A DNA stretch of 64,000 nucleotides, taken from Methanolinea sp. UBA275. GTDB lineage: Archaea; Halobacteriota; Methanomicrobia; Methanomicrobiales; Methanospirillaceae. A model generated the notes under the pieces. The model was given only the letters and a program-made list of their open reading frames with translations, did not search any database and was not told the origin of the DNA. A program made the translations under genes and the position numbers. This document shows positions 16,792 to 25,349 of this stretch, one piece after another. Location: positions 1-64,000 of the forward strand of contig DAWU01000028.1 in NCBI GenBank assembly GCA_002506105.1. Direction: 5' to 3'. The first letter of the stretch is position 1, and each line of letters starts with the position of its first letter.

Positions 16792-17666
16792 ATTCCGTCA
16801 GCCTCCCTCTTCAGGCGCTCGGCATTTCGTTCAGCCTGCGACCTGAGCTGCGCAATAGCGTCCTTGCTGATCCCCTTGAAACGGCCCTGGGGGCTGAGGT
16901 AATCCTCAAGCGGTACCGGCTTGATCATGGCAGCCTTGGACGGCCCGCTGATGGTAACCTTCCCGAACTCGCGCTCGTAGAGGATCCACATCCCTGATCT
17001 CACCGCGAGTTTGCCCATTTCCACACTCCTCTCCGATGAATAACGCCATCCCGGTGGGCATGGGGCGAGCACGTGGATGAACTTCGGCCCCCTGATGGCA
17101 AGTGCCTTCTGCACTTTGGTGAAGAGATCCTTCGGATATGCGGCGCACGCCGTTGCCAGGTAAGGCGGGTTATGCGCTGCGACGATCGCATCCAGGTCTT
17201 TCTTGGTCTCTCCCTTGCCCGCAGGGGTGGTGGTGGTCCTGGCGCCTGCAGGAGTGGCTCCCGACCGCTGCATCCCGGTATTTCCGTAGGCCTCGTTGTC
17301 GTAGCAGATATAGAGGAAGTCCGTCCCCCGTTCAAATGCTCCTGAAAGGGCCTGTATCCCGATATCAACAGTTCCCCCGTCACCCGCATACACGATGACG
17401 TTGGTCTTTTTCCCTGCGGCCCGGAACGCCGCGCTCATCCCGGAGGCACATGCGGCAGCGGCAGCGAATGCAACATTATAGACGGGGACGTTCATGGCCG
17501 TATTGGGATATGCACCCTGGATCACGCTGGTGCAGCAGGCAGGGATCACCAGCACGGTCTCCGGACCCGCCGCTTTTAAGACATACCTGAGGGCAAGAGA
17601 ATCGCTGCATCCTGCACATGCAGACGTGCACTTGAAAATAAACTCATCTTTGGGAATTTCTGTCAT
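16785..17666 (-). CDS. porB: Pyruvate:ferredoxin oxidoreductase beta subunit
   Basis: This 293-residue subunit binds thiamine diphosphate and one [4Fe-4S] cluster. The cluster cysteines are seen in CTSACAGCSDSLALR near the N-terminus, and the GDGGTVDIG motif with NEAYGNTGMQRSG binds the diphosphate. The ATG at 17666 begins MTEIPKDEF; upstream in-frame codons do not look protein-like. It is the first gene of the operon, so the order is beta-alpha-gamma-delta rather than the more familiar gamma-delta-alpha-beta. Confidence 0.94.
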   Translation of the reverse strand: MTEIPKDEFIFKCTSACAGCSDSLALRYVLKAAGPETVLVIPACCTSVIQGAYPNTAMNVPVYNVAFAAAAACASGMSAAFRAAGKKTNVIVYAGDGGTVDIGIQALSGAFERGTDFLYICYDNEAYGNTGMQRSGATPAGARTTTTPAGKGETKKDLDAIVAAHNPPYLATACAAYPKDLFTKVQKALAIRGPKFIHVLAPCPPGWRYSSERSVEMGKLAVRSGMWILYEREFGKVTISGPSKAAMIKPVPLEDYLSPQGRFKGISKDAIAQLRSQAERNAERLKREADGIC

Positions 17667-17776
17667 CAAACTCAGCAGAAAAGCTTGTCTGCCATCTGTA
17701 ATAAGGCTAATTTTCCCGGGAAACCGCGCGATACGCATTTTTTCGGATGCCCCGTGAACGATATGGAAAAAGCATG

Positions 17777-17782
17777 AAAAAA
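17777..17782 (-). terminator. Oligo-T terminator of atwA
   Basis: Six consecutive T on the minus strand, about 43 bases after the atwA stop and before the por operon start. Confidence 0.4.
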
Positions 17783-17824
17783 GCGATGTGTGCCTGGTTG
17801 AGAGGACTGCAGGTATCTGGGATT

Positions 17825-19453
17825 TTAGAGTGCGGGAGTCGACTGGCCTGCGGAAACCTGGATGCCCCTGTCTTCGGGAGGCATCGAACCGAGAACCTCC
17901 GCGGTAGTTCCCATATCCACGATCTTTCCTCCCTTCATCCATGCAATCCTGTCACACACTTCATTGACAAATTCCATGTCATGGGACACAATGATGAACG
18001 TCTGGTCCATCTCCCTCCTCGCATTGAGGATCGAATGTTTCACATCCCTCTTGGTGAGGGGGTCCATCGTGCCTGTGGGCTCATCAAGGATAACGAGACT
18101 GGGTTCGCGTATCAGGACCTGGGCGAGTGCCACCCGATGGCGCTCACCCTCGGATAGCTGGTCGGGATATTTCATGAGGACATCACGACTGGTCTCTGAA
18201 GGAAAGCCTGCCATGGTCAGGGTGATGAGGGCCTTTCGCACCGCGAGTTCCTTGGGGAATTCGAGGCCGATCGCATCGGTGAGGTTGTCGAGGACGGTTC
18301 TGTGAGGGTAGAGATCGTATTCCTGGTGCAGGAGGCCTATGTAGCTTTTTGCACGTCCCCTCTGGTCGATCCCGGGTTTTGTCATGTCGACCCATTCGTC
18401 CCCGATGCGAAAGTCCATCTCACCGCCGGTCGGCTCAATGATTCCGGCAATGATCCTTGAAAGGGTGGTCTTCCCTGCCCCGCTCCTCCCGATGAGTCCG
18501 AATATTTCACGGCGGTGAACCTCGAAGGATACCCCATTCACCGCCCTGATTAAGCCCCTGTCAGGGGACATGTAGCGTTTTGCAATATCGCGGGAGATGA
18601 GGATCTCCTCCCCCCGGTCCGTGGTCTCGCGGACTTCTTCCCCCTCCATTCCGCGAAGGAAATGGGCGATTACTTCTTTTGGAGAGCCAATTTTCTCTAT
18701 TCTCCCCTCCTCAAGGAGCATTGCCCGTGTTGCCATATCCTCAATCACCTGTGAGAAATGGGACGTCACGACGATCCCCATGTTCCTTGATTCGGAGGAA
18801 GAGAGGAGGGTAGTGTGTACAATGCGCGCGGTGTCGGGGTCAAGGGTCCCGGTCGGCTCATCGGCAAAAAGGAGGCATGGCTCCTTCGCAAGCTGTCGTG
18901 CAAGCACTACCCGCTGTTTCTCGCCGCCCGAGAGATCCCGGGCGATGTGCATCATCCGGTGTGAGAGGCGGACCTGGTCAAGAAGGTCAGCAGCCCGGCT
19001 GACTGCCCCGTCATTGGGATACCCGACATCGTCAAGGGCACGCATCACATTCTCAATAACCCGGTCATCACCATAGAGGGCGAAGGTGCGCTGGAACATG
19101 ATCGCAGTCAGACGCATGATCCGGCCCTTCAGCGGTTCATTCTTCGGATCCCACAGGTCCACATCGAGGGGTTCCAGGGATTGCCCGCACGCAGGGCAGG
19201 GTGTCCCGGATAGGCTCCGGGGACCAAGATGTCCGCATCCCGGGCACGAGGACAGGTGGTAAAGGATAGATCCTCCTGTGGGGGGATCCTCAATTCCTCG
19301 AAGCAGGTGCATCAACACGCTCTTTCCTGCCCCGCTCCTTCCTATGATTCCGAGGATCTCACCCTCCGGAATCGTGAAGTTCAGGGTATCCAGGACTTTT
19401 TTACCCGAATAGGACATGGAAAGGTCACGAACGGTGATAAAGGGGGATTTCAT
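17825..19453 (-). CDS. atwA: Methyl-coenzyme M reductase system, component A2 (twin ABC ATPase)
   Basis: This 542-residue soluble protein has two ABC ATPase domains, with Walker A GRSGAGKS at about residue 40 and GRSGAGKT at about residue 325. The signature motifs are LSGGEKQR and LSEGERHR, and each domain has a DEPTGT Walker B region. The first domain has a zinc-ribbon-like insert (CPGCG and CPACG), as expected for component A2. Component A2 takes part in ATP-dependent activation of methyl-coenzyme M reductase. The ATG at 19453 has an SD-like GAGGAT; two earlier ATGs in frame are possible. A palindrome overlaps the likely promoter. Confidence 0.93.
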   Translation of the reverse strand: MKSPFITVRDLSMSYSGKKVLDTLNFTIPEGEILGIIGRSGAGKSVLMHLLRGIEDPPTGGSILYHLSSCPGCGHLGPRSLSGTPCPACGQSLEPLDVDLWDPKNEPLKGRIMRLTAIMFQRTFALYGDDRVIENVMRALDDVGYPNDGAVSRAADLLDQVRLSHRMMHIARDLSGGEKQRVVLARQLAKEPCLLFADEPTGTLDPDTARIVHTTLLSSSESRNMGIVVTSHFSQVIEDMATRAMLLEEGRIEKIGSPKEVIAHFLRGMEGEEVRETTDRGEEILISRDIAKRYMSPDRGLIRAVNGVSFEVHRREIFGLIGRSGAGKTTLSRIIAGIIEPTGGEMDFRIGDEWVDMTKPGIDQRGRAKSYIGLLHQEYDLYPHRTVLDNLTDAIGLEFPKELAVRKALITLTMAGFPSETSRDVLMKYPDQLSEGERHRVALAQVLIREPSLVILDEPTGTMDPLTKRDVKHSILNARREMDQTFIIVSHDMEFVNEVCDRIAWMKGGKIVDMGTTAEVLGSMPPEDRGIQVSAGQSTPAL

Positions 19454-19545
19454 GATATCCTCATGGTTCATGGTTCTCGGGTCCACTGGTAACCGGAATG
19501 CGGGGATGAGGGATTTTCTCAGCCATTCCGGTTTTCACATTATTT

Positions 19546-19555
19546 CTCATATGAG
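19546..19555. promoter_or_regulatory. Palindromic operator candidate upstream of atwA
   Basis: CTCATATGAG is a perfect palindrome, extended on one side to CTCATATGAGTA. On the minus strand it directly follows a TTTAT element near 19570, so it would cover the start of the atwA transcript. The same core is found at 20600. Confidence 0.5.
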
Positions 19556-19651
19556 TAGAATAAGATAAACATAGTGATATTGTCAAGAGGAGCGTGAATC
19601 TTCTGGAAATGTGAGCCACGTGGAAAATTACGCTTCTCCAGGCGGAGTGTG

Positions 19652-20038
19652 TTATTCTTCTTCCTGCAAAGGATGGGGAAATCTCGGGCACTTTCGGGGA
19701 CAGAGTCCCTTCAACGCCCTCGGGCATCCCCCCATCTGGATGGTCTTCCCACTCGTCAGTGCATCGGCAACCTTTCTCCGTGCGGTATGCAGGTCACGCC
19801 ATACAGTGCGACGTGATACGCCGAGAACACCTGCAGCCTCTTCCTGCTCCAGCCCCTCGAGATCGATCAGGCGGAGCAACTCCACCTCTTCAGGAAGGAG
19901 GGTGATGGTGATTTCTTCGTCATGGGGACAGCACTGGGGGGAATAACACCGGGACGATACGGTATCATCGATTGATCGGGGTCTCCTTGGCCTTCCCCGA
20001 CGCCTCCTCGTATCCGGCTCCACGGGCTCCTGGTTCAT
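19652..20038 (-). CDS. DUF134 (UPF0251) DNA-binding protein
   Basis: This 128-residue protein has an N-terminal basic segment (TRRRRGRPRRPRSI), a sigma-70-region-4-like HTH at about residues 58-95 (LEQEEAAGVLGVSRRTVWRDL) and a C-terminal cysteine cluster (GGCPRALKGLCPRKCPRF). This is the DUF134 layout. Family members are predicted regulators, possibly sensing metal or an Fe-S cluster through the cysteines. A TATA-like ATTATAA at about 20067 and a half-palindrome (TTCTCATA at 20078) lie upstream. It sits between two full copies of the same palindrome, making it a candidate binder (inference). Confidence 0.88.
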   Translation of the reverse strand: MNQEPVEPDTRRRRGRPRRPRSIDDTVSSRCYSPQCCPHDEEITITLLPEEVELLRLIDLEGLEQEEAAGVLGVSRRTVWRDLHTARRKVADALTSGKTIQMGGCPRALKGLCPRKCPRFPHPLQEEE

Positions 20039-20160
20039 GATGCTGAAGTTACTATACAACCGGGTTATAATTAGGCATTCTCATACCAGTGATTTTTATT
20101 GAGGCGGATATTCGTGATGAACAGGATAGTGCGTTATCCTGAAGAAATCCATTGTTCCCG

Positions 20161-20394
20161 CTATTCTTTGCCTGCACCTCTCATCAGGTTCACGATATCG
20201 AGGTACCGTTCTGGCTCCTCCCGGAAGATTTTTCTTCGCGAGGATTTTGATCGCTGCTGTTCTTTGGCGATTTGAAGAGCGGTCCTTAATGGTACAGAGG
20301 TGACTGTTTTCCTCTGCCCCTCAGGTGCCCCACGCTCGCTGAATCCGGAGCCCCCAGGCGATTCAATCGCGGCATTCTTCATAGTGGCTGTCAT
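20161..20394 (-). CDS. Small basic protein of unknown function
   Basis: I do not recognise this 77-residue product. It is rich in Lys, Arg and Ser, with a central basic stretch (QQRSKSSRRKIFREEPERY) and no Cys. The ATG at 20394 is preceded by a good SD (GGGGAGAG) with 4-base spacing, which supports translation; a second ATG at 20382 is possible. Its transcript probably starts near the palindrome at 20600, giving a leader of about 200 bases. It could be a small nucleic-acid-binding protein, or a spurious frame. Confidence 0.45.
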   Translation of the reverse strand: MTATMKNAAIESPGGSGFSERGAPEGQRKTVTSVPLRTALQIAKEQQRSKSSRRKIFREEPERYLDIVNLMRGAGKE

Positions 20395-20694
20395 ACATCT
20401 CTCCCCGGCAGGAGATTCAATGACCCAATCTCACGCGTCTCCTGACACATCGTCTCATGGCATTTCCACCTGTATATCCGAACCCCGCAGGAGGCTCGGG
20501 GAAGGTCCTGACATCTGCATGTGGATCCCATCTACCCTGACCACTTCCATTCAATTCCGGCATTTCTCTCAACCAACCTCTCGGGCGCGTGCTTTTTAAT
20601 TACTCATATGAGTAAAAATAAATCAAGGTGCCGGTAACGGCAAAAGGAGAACCATCAGGTGTTCATCCGGTCACGTTCCGGCACCAGGAACCGA
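20395..20694. other. 300-base non-coding or weakly coding spacer
   Basis: Between two minus-strand genes. It holds the palindrome at 20600 and an AT-rich promoter segment, an 8-bp inverted repeat (20627-20634 with 20678-20685), and two very short minus-strand open frames (31 and 48 codons) without good ribosome sites. I see no plus-strand gene. Confidence 0.5.
20600..20615. promoter_or_regulatory. 16-bp perfect palindromic operator candidate
   Basis: TTACTCATATGAGTAA is a perfect palindrome in an AT-rich patch. On the minus strand it follows TTTATTTT, so it would cover a transcript start reading towards the small basic protein gene. It shares its 12-base core with the site at 19546. Confidence 0.6.
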
Positions 20695-21186
20695 TCAGGG
20701 GTCGTAGAGTTCGCAGGGAAAGCCGTGGGCGGCGAGGACCGACCCGCAGCGGGAGAAAAATTCACCGTCCGGGAGTGCGGAGAGGGGAACGATCTCCTCA
20801 CTCCAGACCCTTTCAAGCCGGGGATCGGTGGTGGAAAGGGAACGGCGTCCTTTTATCTTTCCAATCTCCCGTCCCTCGATGTCGAAGATACGCATGGTGC
20901 AGCACCGGAAGGAGCGGCACACTCCCGGCCTGGATGAATACATGGTGCAGACATGGATGCCATCTCCGGTTTTTCGCAGAAACGGGCACCACCCGTTCTC
21001 GTACGAGGGGGCTGACCTGGCAAGGAAGAGGTCGCGATATCCGGGTTCAACCAGCACAGGGCGTGTCTCTTTGCTGATACTGACATAGAGGGTATGCGAG
21101 AACGGGGATGTACTCTTAGTAATACGCATATGACGACCAAGGCTGATGCAACATTTACCACAGCGAGTACAGGTGAATTCAGCCAT
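20695..21186 (-). CDS. YkgJ-family cysteine cluster protein
   Basis: This 163-residue protein has the CxxCxxCC-type start CTRCGKCCISLG at residues 5-16 and further cysteines in CPFL, CTMYSSRPGVCRSFRCC. This is the pattern of the zinc/iron-chelating YkgJ (Fe-S oxidoreductase-like) family. Family members are thought to bind metal, with an unproved enzymatic role. A GTATAT element lies directly before the start. It stands between the DUF134 group and truA. Confidence 0.85.
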   Translation of the reverse strand: MAEFTCTRCGKCCISLGRHMRITKSTSPFSHTLYVSISKETRPVLVEPGYRDLFLARSAPSYENGWCPFLRKTGDGIHVCTMYSSRPGVCRSFRCCTMRIFDIEGREIGKIKGRRSLSTTDPRLERVWSEEIVPLSALPDGEFFSRCGSVLAAHGFPCELYDP

Positions 21187-21211
21187 ATACAGACCCTCTG
21201 ACGGGATACTA

Positions 21212-21232
21212 CCGGGGTCCCGTGACCCCTGG
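21212..21232. repeat. GC-rich hairpin between truA and the YkgJ gene
   Basis: CCGGGGTC and GACCCCTGG pair with one bulged base around a CCGT loop. It lies 150 bases after the truA stop and could end that minus-strand transcript or form the leader of the YkgJ gene. Confidence 0.35.
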
Positions 21233-21381
21233 GCAGAGATGCAGCCCGGTTTTTAGATCATGCTTGTGTCTTGATGAGGTAAAACCTGTGCTCAAAGTAT
21301 GGTGCATTGCATTCATGATTCCCCGCGATTTTCTTATCTCAGTACCGGCGGTTCCATCATTGGGGGAAAAGAACCACGGGA

Positions 21382-22218
21382 TTATTTGAGAGATTCTCCA
21401 TCGTTCCACACGGCATCGAGCATGAGCGACATTCTCCTGTGATACAGACGCCTTTTTACAAAGTGTTCCCTGGTCCGGGTATCGACCGTGAGGGGAAGGA
21501 AAGGGAAACCGTACGAAACATCCCAGAGTACAAGGCCTTCGGGAGCAGCAGGAGAGATCCTGCTGCTCGTGTCCCCTTCAAGGCGGGACCGGATACAATC
21601 CTCGGATTGTGCACAGGTTCCGACGAGGAGAAGGGCGGACGCCATGTTCCTGACCATGTGCCACAGGAAACTGCAGGCAGTGACTTCAAAGACACAATAC
21701 CCATGCTCCACGAACACTCGGGAGGAGGAGACCGTTCTTTCGGGGTCCTTCCCCTCGACCCTTGCAAAAAGAGAGAAGTCATGGAGACCCTCAAACAAAC
21801 GGGAAGCCCGGTCCATTCCCTGCACATCAAGATCCGGTTCGCTGAAATAGTAACGGTATGTGCGGCTGACAGCCTCCCTCCGGGGGTTGAACGAAGAAGC
21901 CACCGGGGCATACCCCGTCACCCAGATATCATGAGGGAGCTGCCAGTTCAATGCCGCGATTGCCCTTTCCGGATACGGGGTCGAGAAAGAGAAGACCTGT
22001 GCCCGTGCGTTCACCCCGCGGTCCGTCCGACCTGCAGCCTGGAAACGTCCGTCTCGGGGTGTCGAAAAGAGTTCCATCCGGATGCAGGCTGCCAGAAAAT
22101 CACCCTCGACGGTCCGTGCGTCAGCCTGCACCTGGGACCCGAAAAAGCGGTCGCCCAGGTATCCGGTCCGGAATGCCAGTCTTACAGGGGACGCATCCCG
22201 CGGGTGAATTTCTTCCAT
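21382..22218 (-). CDS. truA: tRNA pseudouridine(38-40) synthase
   Basis: This 278-residue enzyme makes pseudouridine in the anticodon arm of tRNAs. The catalytic Asp is in AAGRTDRGVNARAQVFSF near residue 65, followed by the NWQLPHDIWV and SRTYRYYF motifs. The ATG at 22218, preceded by AGGA, lies 37 bases inside the end of the PHP gene; no later start fits the family N-terminus, so a true overlap is likely. Confidence 0.93.
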   Translation of the reverse strand: MEEIHPRDASPVRLAFRTGYLGDRFFGSQVQADARTVEGDFLAACIRMELFSTPRDGRFQAAGRTDRGVNARAQVFSFSTPYPERAIAALNWQLPHDIWVTGYAPVASSFNPRREAVSRTYRYYFSEPDLDVQGMDRASRLFEGLHDFSLFARVEGKDPERTVSSSRVFVEHGYCVFEVTACSFLWHMVRNMASALLLVGTCAQSEDCIRSRLEGDTSSRISPAAPEGLVLWDVSYGFPFLPLTVDTRTREHFVKRRLYHRRMSLMLDAVWNDGESLK

Positions 22219-22850
22219 GTATTCCTGAGTGACTGCCGGGTATAGGTGCGAAGCGGGGTCATCTTCCCTGTCGCCACGGTCCGTCCGGCCCGGATACCTG
22301 CAAGGATTGATTCCGGATCGCATGCTGAATCAACCAGGGTTCTCCCGTACCCCACAAACCGGGCATTATGGGCGTCGGATCCTCCCACGCAGGGTTTTCC
22401 CATCCTGCGGGCGATTCTCTCGGCTTTCCGGTTTGCCGACCCCACGATGTACCTGCTGTTGAAGACTTCAATCGCATCCACTTCTGCAAGAGGTGATTGC
22501 CTCCTCCTGCCAACCCCGTGCCGCCAGATGTGGTAGGGGTGAGGAAGGACCGCGAGTCCACCGAGTTCCCGGGCTCTCCGTATGGTCTCCCCGACCTCCA
22601 TCCCGCGGGGTATGGACGTGGTCACGCCAAGAACAAGGAGATGCCCCTGGAGGGTGGAGACTTCGATCCCCGGGATGATGACCACGGGTGACGGGACGGT
22701 CATGGCATAGAGCGCACCCTCAACGGTATCATGGTCGGTGACCGCGATAGCGTCAAGCCCGACGTAGTCTGCCCTGCTGAGGATCTCTTCCACGCTGCTC
22801 TCCCCGTCACGTGAATAATTCGTGTGGATGTGCAGATCGCAGTTCAGCAT
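22182..22850 (-). CDS. PHP-domain phosphoesterase
   Basis: This 222-residue protein has the PHP metal motifs DLHIHTNYSRDG at the N-terminus, AVTDHDTV near residue 40, LPHPYH near residue 103 and GSDAH near residue 160. Stand-alone PHP proteins of this length hydrolyse phosphoesters such as nucleoside 3',5'-bisphosphates or histidinol phosphate; the substrate here is not deducible. It overlaps truA by 37 bases and is divergent from the DHPS-like gene. Confidence 0.88.
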   Translation of the reverse strand: MLNCDLHIHTNYSRDGESSVEEILSRADYVGLDAIAVTDHDTVEGALYAMTVPSPVVIIPGIEVSTLQGHLLVLGVTTSIPRGMEVGETIRRARELGGLAVLPHPYHIWRHGVGRRRQSPLAEVDAIEVFNSRYIVGSANRKAERIARRMGKPCVGGSDAHNARFVGYGRTLVDSACDPESILAGIRAGRTVATGKMTPLRTYTRQSLRNTWKKFTRGMRPL

Positions 22851-22892
22851 CTGATCATACCTTTTTTGACCTCCGTGATATTAAGAAGATTT

Positions 22893-24305
22893 ATGCGCAT
22901 CCTTCTTCCCACCGGGAGAGCAACGCAGCAGATGGTGCAGGAGGCTGCGGAAGGCATCGATGCACGGGTAGCAGTCACCGGAGAAATTGCCTCGTTCCTC
23001 ACACCTGCTCAGTTATCAGCACTCCTTTCCGAGGAGAAGTATGATATGGTTATCATTTCCGGCATGTGTACTGCATCGTTTGCTGATGTCGAGGAGCACT
23101 ATGGAGTTCCCGTGTTCCGGGGGCCGAGGCATGCTGCAGATCTCTCATCCATCCTTTCACACCTCCCGGAAATCCCGCTCTCAAGGACGATTCCCGCGGA
23201 CGATTTCCTCGCCGAAAAAAGGCAGAAGGAAGCCGCGCTCTCCATATACCATGCAGAGAGGGATTCCGATTTCCTCTACTCGGCCAGGGGTGTGAAGATC
23301 GGTGGCGGATCCAGGATGAAAGTTTTGGCAGAGATCATGGATGCGCACAGGGCAGCCGATCTCCCTGCCATGGTGCGGGAGTTCTTCAGCAGGGGAGCGG
23401 ATATCGTGGATCTCGGGTTCGGATTCGATGCAACCCCGGAACAGGTGTCAGCAGCATTCTCATCCCTTGCGGATATCGAAGGGCCGCTTGCGGTTGATAC
23501 CCAGGATCCCGCACTCATTTCTGCAGCCCTCTCCCGGGCCGATTTCGTGCTGAGCCTCCATGAGGAGAATATTCCGCTGGTGGGAGACGCAGTGGCCAAT
23601 GCGGGTGCGGCAGCCGTGGTAGTCCCCGGGAAGGCAGGCCTGTCAGCGAACCTTGAGGCGGCATATGACTGCGGGATTGCATGCCTCCTTGCAGATCCAC
23701 TCGTTCCCCCGGCCGGATCAGGACTGGTAGAATCACTGGGGAGATTTTCAGGATATGACGTTCCGCTGTTTTTCGGGGCGGGAAACGTGGTGGAGCTCCT
23801 CGATGCAGATTCGGTGGGCATGAACGCACTTCTTGCAGCCATGGCAGCAGAAATTGGCGCCGCAGTGATCTTCACCAGCGAACACAGCGACAAGACGATG
23901 GGCTCAATAGGCGAGATGCGAAAAGCCACCGAGATGCAGGTGCTGGCACGCGGCAGGCCGTATGCAAAGGACCTGGGGATCGACCTCCTTGTCATCAAGG
24001 AGAAGAGACGGAGAAGGGAACCGCCAGTTGAATACCGGGAGTGCATCCATGCGATACCCCCGGAGAAGGAGATCGAATATGATCCGTGCGGGAATTTCCG
24101 TATCGGCCTTTCCGGTGGCGAGATACTCGCCGAAATACACGGCCGGGCGTACCGGGGAAGTTCGTGGTCGGCAGTGTTTTCCATGATCCTTTCAGCGGGG
24201 GAGGTCTCCCTCCTTGACCACGCGGCATATCTGGGAAAGGAGCTCTACAAGGCAGAACTGGCACTGCAGTTCGGGAGGAGTTTTGAGCAGGACGGACCGT
24301 TTTGA
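22893..24305 (+). CDS. Dihydropteroate synthase-related protein
   Basis: This 470-residue protein belongs to the archaeal DHPS-related family (TIGR00284 type). The central TIM-barrel part has GADIVDLGFGFDATPE and GPLAVDTQDPALISAAL, which match the pterin-binding layout of DHPS. The N-terminal 150 residues and the C-terminal 100 residues are specific to this family. It probably acts in tetrahydromethanopterin synthesis or a related pterin step (inference). The ATG at 22893 begins MRILLPTGRA, a typical strand of a Rossmann-like N-terminus. Confidence 0.82.
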   Translation: MRILLPTGRATQQMVQEAAEGIDARVAVTGEIASFLTPAQLSALLSEEKYDMVIISGMCTASFADVEEHYGVPVFRGPRHAADLSSILSHLPEIPLSRTIPADDFLAEKRQKEAALSIYHAERDSDFLYSARGVKIGGGSRMKVLAEIMDAHRAADLPAMVREFFSRGADIVDLGFGFDATPEQVSAAFSSLADIEGPLAVDTQDPALISAALSRADFVLSLHEENIPLVGDAVANAGAAAVVVPGKAGLSANLEAAYDCGIACLLADPLVPPAGSGLVESLGRFSGYDVPLFFGAGNVVELLDADSVGMNALLAAMAAEIGAAVIFTSEHSDKTMGSIGEMRKATEMQVLARGRPYAKDLGIDLLVIKEKRRRREPPVEYRECIHAIPPEKEIEYDPCGNFRIGLSGGEILAEIHGRAYRGSSWSAVFSMILSAGEVSLLDHAAYLGKELYKAELALQFGRSFEQDGPF

Positions 24306-24400
24306 GAATGGTGTCATCTCAATTTGGAATGTTCACACGGCCGGGGATACTTTTTTCCCATGGTTTAATGCCGTCTCCTGTGCAATAGGATGGACGCATT

Positions 24401-24772
24401 ATGCATATTAGGGGCATTCGCATGGAACTCCTTGATCTTCTCCTGGAGATGGGGAAAGACAGGCACCCGTACGAGTTCGTAGGCGTGATCATGGAGGATG
24501 ACGGCCTGCTCCACGAGATCTTCCTCCTGCCGGGGACGGTCAGCAATGAGCAGAGCGCCAGCCTGTTGTACGACATGATGCCCCTCGACACCCATGTCGC
24601 CGGGAGCGCCCACAGCCATCCGAACGGGAACCTCTCGCCCTCCGATGCCGATCTCTCGTTTTTTCCAAGGATCGGGCGCTACCACCTTATCGTGGGGTAT
24701 CCCTATACGAGGGATGACTGGCGGTGCTACCGTGCTGATGGACAACCCTGTGCGCTGGAGGTCATCCCGTGA
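24401..24772 (+). CDS. JAMM/MPN-family metalloprotease-like protein
   Basis: This 123-residue protein is a single MPN domain with an intact JAMM zinc site: the catalytic Glu at residue 25 (PYEFVGV), His 71 and His 73 in HSHPNGNLSP, and Asp 84. Archaeal proteins of this kind remove ubiquitin-like SAMP modifiers from proteins, or cleave other isopeptide or thiocarboxylate bonds; the substrate here is unknown. It overlaps ribL by GTGA, so the two are co-translated. Confidence 0.85.
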   Translation: MHIRGIRMELLDLLLEMGKDRHPYEFVGVIMEDDGLLHEIFLLPGTVSNEQSASLLYDMMPLDTHVAGSAHSHPNGNLSPSDADLSFFPRIGRYHLIVGYPYTRDDWRCYRADGQPCALEVIP

Positions 24773-25227
24773 GACGGGTTGTTGCGACCGGAACGTTTGA
24801 TATCCTCCATCCCGGCCACCTCTATTATCTTGAAGAATCCCGACGGTATGGCGACGAGCTGTACGTCATCGTTGCCCGGGACCGGAACGTCCGGCACAAG
24901 CCACGCCCCGTTCTCCCCGAGGATCAGAGGGTAAAAATGGTTGCCTGCTTAAAGCCCGTTGATCACGCGGTTCTCGGTGATCTCCATGACATGTTTAAGC
25001 CGATCGAGGAAATCCGGCCTGCAGTCATCACGTTCGGGTTCAACCAGCATTTCAACGAGGAGAAGATCCGGGCAGAACTCCAGAAGAGGGATCTGTCCGC
25101 CGAGCTGGTCAGGATAGGGAGCTACAGGGGCGATCGCTACTGCAGTTCGAGCGAAATCGTGCGGCAGGTCATTGCACGCCATACTGACGGAAAGGAAGAC
25201 GTGCCCGGAGACATATTCGAAAAATAG
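24769..25227 (+). CDS. ribL: FAD synthetase (FMN adenylyltransferase)
   Basis: This 152-residue nucleotidyltransferase has the TGTFDILHPGHLYYLEE motif (HxGH) at residues 7-23, the VRHKPRP loop and C-terminal YCSSSEIV. It matches archaeal RibL, which makes FAD from FMN and CTP or ATP. The close relative glycerol-3-phosphate cytidylyltransferase is excluded mainly by family resemblance. The start is a GTG overlapping the JAMM gene. With ribK and ribB, three flavin genes lie in this window. Confidence 0.88.
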   Translation: MRRVVATGTFDILHPGHLYYLEESRRYGDELYVIVARDRNVRHKPRPVLPEDQRVKMVACLKPVDHAVLGDLHDMFKPIEEIRPAVITFGFNQHFNEEKIRAELQKRDLSAELVRIGSYRGDRYCSSSEIVRQVIARHTDGKEDVPGDIFEK

Positions 25228-25349
25228 TGCCGGACAGCGATTTCGAGGAGGACGGCCGCGGCTGTTGGAACACAGATTCCGGGAGAGGAATCATATTAAT
25301 CTGGCAGGCGAAAGATAAGCGTGGTCTAGGGTTCACGGGAACAGGACCC

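Noticed and set aside
20455..20550. 31-residue minus-strand frame in the spacer before the small basic protein
   Set aside because: No good ribosome site and alternative frames are equally open; kept only as a remark in the spacer entry.
21107..21135. Possible third copy of the CATATGAG palindrome near the YkgJ start
   Set aside because: Only part of one arm matches (GCATATGACG), and it lies inside the coding sequence.
21209..21409. Minus-strand 66-residue frame between truA and the YkgJ gene
   Set aside because: It overlaps the truA end in another frame, has no ribosome site and contains a GC-rich hairpin.
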